Source: Pyrinomonadaceae bacterium (GTDB lineage Bacteria > Acidobacteriota > Blastocatellia > Pyrinomonadales > Pyrinomonadaceae). From it: a stretch of DNA of 64,000 nt. This document shows, one piece after another, positions 57,713 to 64,000 of the stretch. Under the pieces are notes generated by a model, which did no database searches, had not been told where the DNA came from, and worked only from the letters and a program-made list of their open reading frames with translations. The translations under genes were made by a program, and so were the position numbers. The stretch covers positions 250,001 through 314,000 of the forward strand of contig JAIBCC010000003.1 of the NCBI GenBank assembly GCA_019694395.1, written 5' to 3'. Each line of letters opens with the position of its first letter. The first letter of the stretch is position 1.

Positions 57713-59125
57713 ATGAATAAAATCTTCAACCTAACTCTTTTAGCATTCTTATTCGGCACAAATATTTTTGCCAAAACACCGCCGCCGAAGCCTGTTTTAC
57801 CGATTCCGACTGCTTCCCAATTAGCTTGGCAAAAGCTTGAATACTACGCCTTTGTTCATTTCGGAATGAACACTTTCACCGACCACGAATGGGGCGAAGG
57901 TCGTGCGCCTGCAACCGATTTTTTCCCGACCGATTTTAATGCCAAACAGTGGGCAAAATCAGTCAAAGATGCAGGAATGAAAGGAATCATCATCACCGCC
58001 AAACATCACGATGGATTTTGTCTGTGGAATTCAAAAACGACCGAATATTCAGTCAAAAATTCCAAATGGCGAGATGGCAAAGGCGATGTTTTGAAAGATT
58101 TATCAGAAGCTTGCAAAACATACGGTTTGAAATTCGGAATTTACATTTCGCCTTGGGACAGAAATCATCCACTTTACGGAACGCCGAAATACAATGCGGT
58201 TTACAAAGAACAATGGCGCGAGCTTTTGACGAATTACGGCGAAGTTTTTGAAGCGTGGCTCGATGGTGCAAATGACGGCAAAAGGCGGATGGTTTACGAT
58301 TTTAACGGATTTTGGAACACGATTCGCGGGATTCAACCAAACGCAATTATGTTCAGCGATGCCGGACCTGATATTCGTTGGGTCGGCAATGAAAAAGGAA
58401 TTGCGGGTGAAACGAATTGGTCAAATCGTGATAACGAAGGAACTTTTCCGGGCTTTGCCGATGAACCTGCCTTAAATGTCGGAGAAGAAAACGGAAATTC
58501 GTGGATTCCCGCAGAATGCGATGTCTCGATTCGTCCGGGCTGGTTTTATCACAAAGAAGAAGACGCAAAAGTTAAATCCGTTCAGCAATTAATGAACATT
58601 TATTTAGGTTCGGTCGGACGAAACTGCAATCTTTTGCTTAACATCGGCGCAGACCGGCGGGGATTGATTAACGAAAACGATATTGCCCGTTTGAATGAAT
58701 TCAAAGCGGCGCGGGAAAATGCTTTCAAAATCAATTTAGCCAAAGGAAAAATAACGACCTCAAATATTCGTGGAAATGACAAAAGTTTCAGTGTCGATAA
58801 ACTTTTAGACAATAATTTCGACACTTATTGGGCAACTGACGACAATGTAAAATCCGCTGAAATTACATTAGATTTCGGAAAAGAAACTGAATTTAATACA
58901 TTGCTTTTGCAAGAAAATATTGCTCTCGGTCAGCGGGTGAAAAAGTTTTCTATTCAAATCTGGAACGGAAAAGAATTTGAAACGATTTCCCAAAATACAA
59001 CGATTGGATATAAAAGAATTCTTCGTTTTCCGAAAGTCAAAACTGATAAAGTAAAAGTTATAATTGAGGATGCAAAGGCTTGTCTCACGATTTCAACTTT
59101 AGAGATTTACAATGCGGAGTTTTAA
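57713..59125 (+). CDS. GH29 alpha-L-fucosidase with F5/8-type C domain
   Basis: 470 residues from the ATG at 57713 (AGGA upstream; the longer frame would start inside the repeat element). Signal peptide (LLAFLFGTNIFAK). GH29 signatures YYAFVHFGMNTFTDHEWG, TAKHHDGFCLWNSK and YGEVFEAWLDGAND with nucleophile Asp184. C-terminal F5/8 carbohydrate-binding module (360-470, GNDKSFSVDKLLDNNFDTYW). Releases fucose from glycans in the periplasm or outside. Follows the GH20 gene. Confidence 0.93.
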   Translation: MNKIFNLTLLAFLFGTNIFAKTPPPKPVLPIPTASQLAWQKLEYYAFVHFGMNTFTDHEWGEGRAPATDFFPTDFNAKQWAKSVKDAGMKGIIITAKHHDGFCLWNSKTTEYSVKNSKWRDGKGDVLKDLSEACKTYGLKFGIYISPWDRNHPLYGTPKYNAVYKEQWRELLTNYGEVFEAWLDGANDGKRRMVYDFNGFWNTIRGIQPNAIMFSDAGPDIRWVGNEKGIAGETNWSNRDNEGTFPGFADEPALNVGEENGNSWIPAECDVSIRPGWFYHKEEDAKVKSVQQLMNIYLGSVGRNCNLLLNIGADRRGLINENDIARLNEFKAARENAFKINLAKGKITTSNIRGNDKSFSVDKLLDNNFDTYWATDDNVKSAEITLDFGKETEFNTLLLQENIALGQRVKKFSIQIWNGKEFETISQNTTIGYKRILRFPKVKTDKVKVIIEDAKACLTISTLEIYNAEF

Positions 59126-59212
59126 ATCTTTACAAATCTTTACTTATAGCTTCGACTTTTTTAAATTACCGTCAGTCTAAAAACTCAGAAATTAATTCAC
59201 TTGGAAAAAACT

Positions 59213-60244
59213 ATGAGGGTTTGGTTTTCCGGAAAGTTATTTTTGTTGCTTGGTCTGACGATTTTGTTGGCAATGAACATTTTCGCCCACGATGCGGGAA
59301 TGAGTTCGTTAAATATTGAGTTTGCCGATCAAAAATTAAAAATCAGTTCGGATTATTCAATGCGTGAGATCGAAAAAATTGTCTCGCTCGAAGACCAAAA
59401 AGCCTTGGAAAATCTGGTTTTGCATTCAATCGTTCTCAAAGTTGATGGCAAAATCATCAATCCTACTGAGTCAAAATATGGATTTAACGACGGACATACT
59501 TTTGATTTTCAGCAGACTTTTCAAATCAGTAAAGCCGGTCAGATTGAAATAAAATCTCTACTGATTTCCAAACTCAATCCCGGACACAATCAATTTTTAT
59601 ACATTCGGCGAGCAGATGAAAAATTAATTTCCAAAGAGGTTTTAACTGCGGAAAACGATTCCGTCACGATAGATTTTGAAAAACTTGAGCCGGATACTTC
59701 TTTCGGAAAATTTTTGCCGCTCGGAGTCGAACATATTCTGTTCGGCTACGATCATCTTTTGTTTTTATTTGCTTTGCTGCTGACGGTCAAAAGTTTCAGC
59801 GAAATCGCTAAAATCGTCACTTCTTTTACCGTTGCCCATTCGATTACGCTTTCATTGGCAACGCTCAACATTATTCAGGTTTCGCCAAGCCTGGTCGAGC
59901 CTTTGATTGCGCTTTCCATAATTTTTGTCGGACTCGAAAATATTTTCAAACGTGAGCAAAACGGGCGTTGGCTGTTGACTTACGCTTTCGGATTGGTTCA
60001 CGGGTTCGGTTTTGCTTCTGCTTTGCAGGAGATTGGTGTCGGCACCGGGTTTGGTGTCGCCCTGCCCCTTTTATCTTTCAATTTAGGTGTCGAAATCGGT
60101 CAAATTGCCGTAGTTTTGTTGGTTTTACCGATTTTGTGGAAGCTGCATAAAGGCACGTTTTACCAGAGCCGTTTTGTGCCAATCGGTTCGGCTGTGGTGA
60201 CTTTAGCAGGAATTTATTGGTTTATTGAAAGAATTTTGTTTTAA
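59213..60244 (+). CDS. HupE/UreJ-family membrane protein
   Basis: 343 residues from the ATG at 59213 (TTG at 59201 is the alternative). N-terminal signal-like segment, an extracytoplasmic domain (about 30-165) and then about six membrane segments with GVEHILFGYDHLLFLFALLLTV, ASFTVAHSITLSLA-type (TSFTVAHSITLS) and FGLVHGFGFASAL, the His-rich motifs of HupE/UreJ_2. The family is linked to metal (nickel, copper) uptake. Paired with the YHYH gene that follows 12 bp later. Confidence 0.82.
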   Translation: MRVWFSGKLFLLLGLTILLAMNIFAHDAGMSSLNIEFADQKLKISSDYSMREIEKIVSLEDQKALENLVLHSIVLKVDGKIINPTESKYGFNDGHTFDFQQTFQISKAGQIEIKSLLISKLNPGHNQFLYIRRADEKLISKEVLTAENDSVTIDFEKLEPDTSFGKFLPLGVEHILFGYDHLLFLFALLLTVKSFSEIAKIVTSFTVAHSITLSLATLNIIQVSPSLVEPLIALSIIFVGLENIFKREQNGRWLLTYAFGLVHGFGFASALQEIGVGTGFGVALPLLSFNLGVEIGQIAVVLLVLPILWKLHKGTFYQSRFVPIGSAVVTLAGIYWFIERILF

Positions 60245-60256
60245 GGAAAAAAGGTT

Positions 60257-61165
60257 ATGAAAAATATTTTTTATCTATTACTTGTGACCCTTTTGGTTTT
60301 AGGCGGTTTTGCTTTTGTTTCTAAATGGCAAGTAAATGCAAATCCTGAAACCAATCAGGTCGAAATCACGGAAAAAGACGGCTACCGTTTGATCAAATCG
60401 AACGGCATTCCGAATCACGACACGGGAAGATTTCCGAACGCACATAATCCGAACACGATCAGCGCACAAAAATATAATTTTCGAGTTCCGCTTGAACCGA
60501 AGAAAAATGAAAGGTCAACTTTTGCGCCCCTTTTCGGCGTGGCATTGAACGGAATTCCGTTCGATCCGGGAACGGCAGAGCTTTGGAACAATGATTTTAA
60601 TTGGCGTTACGAAGCGTTGACGGGCGGAATTGATTTAGGTGTTGATTCGAGCAACGCACACGTTCAGCCGACAGGCGCATATCACTACCACGGAATTCCG
60701 GTTGGCTTGGTCAAAAAACTCGGCGGAGAAGGCAAAGTCGTTTTGATCGGCTACGCTTCGGACGGTTTTCCAATTTATTCGCAATTCGGCTACACCAATC
60801 CGAATGATGCAAATAGTGCAGTTAAAGAATTAAAAGGCAGTTACCGCATCAAAGAAGGCAATCGTCCCGAAAATGCTCCGAATGGAAAATATAACGGAAC
60901 TTTTGTGCATGATTGGGAATATGTTGCCGGATTAGGTGATTTGGATGAGTGCAACGGACGTTTTGGAGTCACTCCCGAATATCCAAAAGGCGTTTATCAC
61001 TACTATTTGACCAAATCTTATCCGTTTATCCCGCGCTGCACGATGGGAACTCCTGACCAAAGCTTTCGCAAAATGGGACCGCCTCCGGGTGGACGCGGAC
61101 CGGGCGGCGGCAGACCTCCGGGCGGCGGACCTCCACCGTTTGGCAGACCTCCGGGTGAAGAGTAA
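60257..61165 (+). CDS. YHYH-domain secreted protein
   Basis: 302 residues. Signal peptide (LLLVTLLVLGGFAFV). AYHYHGIPVGLVKKL is the YHYH motif, followed by GYASDGFPIYSQFGY and GNGRFGVTPEYPKGVYHYYLT, all typical of the family (function unknown; metal-binding suspected). The last 35 residues are Gly/Pro/Arg-rich (GPPPGGRGPGGGRPPGGG). Cotranscribed with the HupE-like gene, which suggests a shared metal-related role. Confidence 0.85.
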   Translation: MKNIFYLLLVTLLVLGGFAFVSKWQVNANPETNQVEITEKDGYRLIKSNGIPNHDTGRFPNAHNPNTISAQKYNFRVPLEPKKNERSTFAPLFGVALNGIPFDPGTAELWNNDFNWRYEALTGGIDLGVDSSNAHVQPTGAYHYHGIPVGLVKKLGGEGKVVLIGYASDGFPIYSQFGYTNPNDANSAVKELKGSYRIKEGNRPENAPNGKYNGTFVHDWEYVAGLGDLDECNGRFGVTPEYPKGVYHYYLTKSYPFIPRCTMGTPDQSFRKMGPPPGGRGPGGGRPPGGGPPPFGRPPGEE

Positions 61166-61182
61166 AGTGAATGGAAAAAGGT

Positions 61183-61761
61183 TCATAATTGAGCCTTTTT
61201 CTTTTGATAAAACTTCGCGGCTTTGGCTCGGTTTCCGCAAATTGCCATACTGCACCAGCGGCGTTTATGATTCTTAGTCGTGTCGTAAAAATGCAAAATG
61301 CAATCGTCTCTTTCACATTTTCGTAAAAAAGATAAATCGCCGTAACACAATAGATCCGCCATTGATTCGGCAATCGGAACCAGAATTTTATTGGGTTCGG
61401 TCAGATCAATTTCAAATCGTTTGGCAAAACCTTCGTCTGTTTGCACCAACTTGGAATAACCGTTTGTCTGCTGCAAATTTTTATTGATCAAATTAATTCC
61501 AAACGAACTTAACTTTTTCCCGTTGGCTAAATCTACGACTATTTCCCGCAAATTTTTTCTGAAACTGAGAATTTCTTCCAACTGACTTTCATCCCAATTC
61601 GATAAAAGTTTTTCGGCTTTTTTCGTGTCAATTAAATTTACGGCAATTGCCCAACTTAAAAGGTTTTCCCGTGTTAATTCAAACAATTCGGAGTTGATAA
61701 AATCCAACGCCAGATTATTTCCGACAATATAAAACTTTTCGGGTTCAAAAGAAATTTTCAT
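61183..61761 (-). CDS. CGNR zinc-finger (ABATE domain) regulator
   Basis: 192 residues. N-terminal ABATE domain (about 1-130, NNLALDFINSELF) and C-terminal CGNR zinc finger C-x4-C...C-x4-C (CERDDCILHFYD, RRWCSMAICGNRAKAAKF). Such proteins are stress-linked transcription regulators. It is divergent from the alpha/beta hydrolase and probably controls it; an inverted repeat lies between. Confidence 0.9.
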   Translation of the reverse strand: MKISFEPEKFYIVGNNLALDFINSELFELTRENLLSWAIAVNLIDTKKAEKLLSNWDESQLEEILSFRKNLREIVVDLANGKKLSSFGINLINKNLQQTNGYSKLVQTDEGFAKRFEIDLTEPNKILVPIAESMADLLCYGDLSFLRKCERDDCILHFYDTTKNHKRRWCSMAICGNRAKAAKFYQKKKAQL

Positions 61762-61836
61762 GTTTGTATTCTAACCCTTCATTTCACATTTGACAAGTTA
61801 TAATTTAGTGGTATAACTTCTGAAAGTGTATTTGAT

Positions 61837-61869
61837 TAGTTAGAAAATTTTGGGAATAAACTCTAACTA
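61837..61869. promoter_or_regulatory. Inverted repeat between CGNR gene and hydrolase
   Basis: TAGTTAGA (61837-61844) is complementary to TCTAACTA (61862-61869), spacer 17 bp; a plausible operator for the CGNR regulator. Confidence 0.45.
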
Positions 61870-61950
61870 CTAAAAGAATATATAGCTAGTTATATTTTGC
61901 GAAGGGCAAATAATAACGAAGAAAAAATGAATTATAGAGAGGAAGAGAAA

Positions 61951-62895
61951 ATGAATTATCAAAAATTATTGACCATTGTAGTTTTGGCAATCGGAATTTT
62001 GCTTTTTAATTCGCCGATCAGAGCGGAAAAAGCAGTTACTTATAACACGGTAAAAATTGACGGACTGGATATTTTTTACCGCGAGGCAGGCGACAGAACA
62101 AAGCCGACAATTTTACTTTTACACGGGTTTCCAACATCGTCATTTATGTTTCGGAATCTGATTCCGCAGCTTGCCGACAATTTTCATGTCGTTGCGCCGG
62201 ATTATCCGGGTTTTGGGCAAAGTTCGATGCCGAAGGTCGGAGAATTTGAATACAGTTTTGAGAATCTCGCAAATATTGTAGATAAATTTACTCAGGAACT
62301 TAACTTAAATAAATACAGTCTTTATGTTCAGGATTACGGCTCTCCGATTGGACTCCGTTTAGCCGTTAAACATCCCGAAAAAGTGCAGGCTTTGATCATC
62401 CAAAATGGTAATGCCTACGAAATCGGATTATCGGAAAATGCACAGTTTTTGAAAACTTACGGTGAAACCCGCGATCCGAAATTGACCGAAACGATTCGTG
62501 GTTTTCTGAAGCTCGAAACCACCAAGTTTCAATATACACACGGCGCACATAATCCGAATCTGATTTCGCCGGACACCTGGACTTACGATCAATCTTTGCT
62601 TGACCGCGAAGGCAATGCGGATATTCAGCTCGCGCTTTTTGCGGATTATTCGTCAAACGTCAAATCTTATCCGCTCTGGCACGAATATTTTCGTAAAAAT
62701 CAGCCGCCGACCTTGGTTGTTTGGGGAAAAAACGACCCGTTTTTTACCGTCAACGGCGTTGAAGAAGGTTACAAAAAAGATTTGAAAAACATTGAGGTCA
62801 ACTATTTCGACGGCGGACATTTCGTGCTCGAAGAATACTCAAACGAAATTGCCGAAGACATTCGTAATTTTTTCGTCAAGCAAAAAATTAAATAA
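61951..62895 (+). CDS. Exported alpha/beta hydrolase (haloalkane dehalogenase-like)
   Basis: 314 residues from the ATG at 61951 (AGAGAGGAAGAG upstream). Signal peptide (VVLAIGILLFNSPIRA). HGFPTSSFMFRNL is the oxyanion region, the nucleophile is Asp128 in VQDYGSP, which marks the dehalogenase/epoxide-hydrolase branch, and His290 lies in GGHFVLEE. Substrate unknown. Export is unusual for dehalogenases. Likely controlled by the divergent CGNR protein. Confidence 0.85.
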   Translation: MNYQKLLTIVVLAIGILLFNSPIRAEKAVTYNTVKIDGLDIFYREAGDRTKPTILLLHGFPTSSFMFRNLIPQLADNFHVVAPDYPGFGQSSMPKVGEFEYSFENLANIVDKFTQELNLNKYSLYVQDYGSPIGLRLAVKHPEKVQALIIQNGNAYEIGLSENAQFLKTYGETRDPKLTETIRGFLKLETTKFQYTHGAHNPNLISPDTWTYDQSLLDREGNADIQLALFADYSSNVKSYPLWHEYFRKNQPPTLVVWGKNDPFFTVNGVEEGYKKDLKNIEVNYFDGGHFVLEEYSNEIAEDIRNFFVKQKIK

Positions 62896-62945
62896 TGTCT
62901 GATTGTTTTATTCAAGCTGGTAATTAGGATTCGTAAGGAATTTAA

Positions 62946-64000
62946 CTATGGGCGCATCGGAATTTGTAAGGCTTTGATCCGAGAAATCAAGGTAGTTGGT
63001 TTTGAATCAAGGATTTCTGCTGCGCCTTCTTTACCGTAAATCTTATAGCCAGATTTTTTCAGAGCTTGAATGATGTTTTCGCGCTCCAAATCCTTTAATT
63101 CCGTATAGGTTAAGATTGATTTTTTAGTTGGAATGTCTTCATTTCCTGTGACGATCATCCGATTCAGAACCTGCGGCATCGTAAAATTAAGACGATTGCA
63201 TTGCGCCAGAATAATTGCTCTTTCGACAATGTTTTGCAGTTCGCGGACGTTGCCGGGATATGAATAATTTTGCAAAGTTTTGATATCATCAGCAGTTAAT
63301 TTGAAAACCTCGCAACGCATTTTTTCGGCAAATTGTTTGAGAAAATGTTGAGTTAAAGGTTCAATGTCCTCAAGCCTTTCGCGTAATGGCGGAAGATGAA
63401 TCGGAAAAACACTGAGGCGGTAAAACAAATCCTGACGAAAGTTTCCTTTTTCAACTTCAGCCCACAAATCACGATTGGTGGCGGCGATAACCCGAACATC
63501 AACGGTTCGAGTGCGGTCTTCGCCGACTCGTTCAAACTGTTTTTCCTGCAAAATACGGAGCAGTTTGCCCTGCATTTGCAAAGGTAATTCGCCAACTTCA
63601 TCAAGAAAAATCGTGCCGCTGTCGGCAAGCTGAAAACGTCCGATGCGGTCTTTGAACGCACCTGTAAATGCTCCTTTGATATGACCGAAAAACTCGCTTT
63701 CAAACAGTTCGTTGGAAATCGCGGCACAATTTACTTTGACCAGAGGCGCATTTTTCCGCGAACCGGCTTCGTGAACGGCTCTCGCCACCATTTCTTTTCC
63801 GGTGCCGCTTTCTCCCGTCAATAAAACGGTCGCCTCGGACGAAGCGACTAATTCGATTTGCTGTAAAATCTTTGTCCAGACGGGACTTTTGCCAATGAGA
63901 AATTTATGCGGTGCAGTTTCTTTGATTTCCTCTTTGAGATAGTCGTTTTCTTCTTCCAGTTTTTGCCGGAGCTTTTCGATTTCCTCAAAAGCACGAGCAT
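62946..64000 (-). CDS. Sigma54-dependent transcription activator (5' end beyond window)
   Basis: Partial; the frame continues to the right edge without a start. A coiled-coil (LRQKLEEENDYLKEEIKE) precedes the AAA+ domain: Walker A GESGTGKE, GAFTGA loop that contacts sigma54, Walker B TIFLDEVGELP, and RVIAATNRDL. A Fis-type HTH ends the protein (LKDLERENIIQALKKSGYK...KPTTLISRIKALQIP). The coiled-coil suggests an FhlA-like or GAF/PAS sensor upstream. Target genes unknown; no clear -24/-12 promoter was found nearby. Confidence 0.93.
   Translation of the reverse strand, partial: ARAFEEIEKLRQKLEEENDYLKEEIKETAPHKFLIGKSPVWTKILQQIELVASSEATVLLTGESGTGKEMVARAVHEAGSRKNAPLVKVNCAAISNELFESEFFGHIKGAFTGAFKDRIGRFQLADSGTIFLDEVGELPLQMQGKLLRILQEKQFERVGEDRTRTVDVRVIAATNRDLWAEVEKGNFRQDLFYRLSVFPIHLPPLRERLEDIEPLTQHFLKQFAEKMRCEVFKLTADDIKTLQNYSYPGNVRELQNIVERAIILAQCNRLNFTMPQVLNRMIVTGNEDIPTKKSILTYTELKDLERENIIQALKKSGYKIYGKEGAAEILDSKPTTLISRIKALQIPMRP

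Overview
The window looks like a chromosomal segment of an AT-rich Acidobacteriota bacterium, most likely of the Blastocatellia/Pyrinomonadaceae kind. This is an inference. It rests on two winged-helix regulators fused through one membrane segment to TolB-like PD40 propellers, an XrtA-type exosortase/exopolysaccharide locus with a fused exosortase-EpsI gene, an MglA/MglB pair, YCF48 and YHYH proteins, and low-GC coding sequence. No rRNA or taxonomic marker is present to settle it. No IS element, CRISPR array or prophage is recognisable. Layout, left to right. 1-3.6 kb: the end of a nitrilase-type gene, then a manganese (yybP-ykoY) riboswitch with an overlapping terminator ahead of htpX, then TerC and TerB-like genes. 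A degraded second copy of the nitrilase 3' end closes the block. 3.6-5.7 kb: small genes of unknown role. 5.7-17 kb: an accessory island with two tandemly duplicated winged-helix/PD40 membrane regulators, each divergent from small secreted cationic proteins that share shuffled sequence modules. Two larger secreted proteins with duplicated cysteine-containing domains sit between them. Three copies of a four-fold TTGAG direct repeat (two before the regulators, one before the last gene) look like the regulators' operators. 17-20.9 kb: hypothetical genes, L27/L21 and a prenyl synthase. 21-33.5 kb: the exopolysaccharide/exosortase operon (exosortase-EpsI, PrsT-like TPR lipoprotein, Wzz-like protein, ExeA-like ATPase, tyrosine kinase, initiating glycosyl-phosphotransferase, Wza-like export protein), ended by a terminator, then a YCF48-like gene. 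33.5-36.5 kb: tRNA-Val, tRNA-Asp and an unusual MtaD-CYTH fusion. 36.8-64 kb: mostly housekeeping and catabolic genes: WrbA, a penicillin-acylase-type hydrolase, MglA/MglB, YvcK, GlmU, GlmS, DapD, DapA, peptidases, RluD, GH20 hexosaminidase, GH29 fucosidase, HupE plus a YHYH protein, a CGNR regulator divergent from an alpha/beta hydrolase, and a sigma54 activator cut by the right edge. The most noteworthy single gene is a rhodanese lipoprotein at 53561-54022 (- strand). It reads through an in-frame TGA at its active-site loop and has a SECIS-like hairpin just downstream, so it is a likely selenoprotein. Many intergenic gaps, and three protein-coding linkers, carry palindromic arrays of degenerate repeats, mostly heptamers, reminiscent of cyanobacterial STRR sequences.
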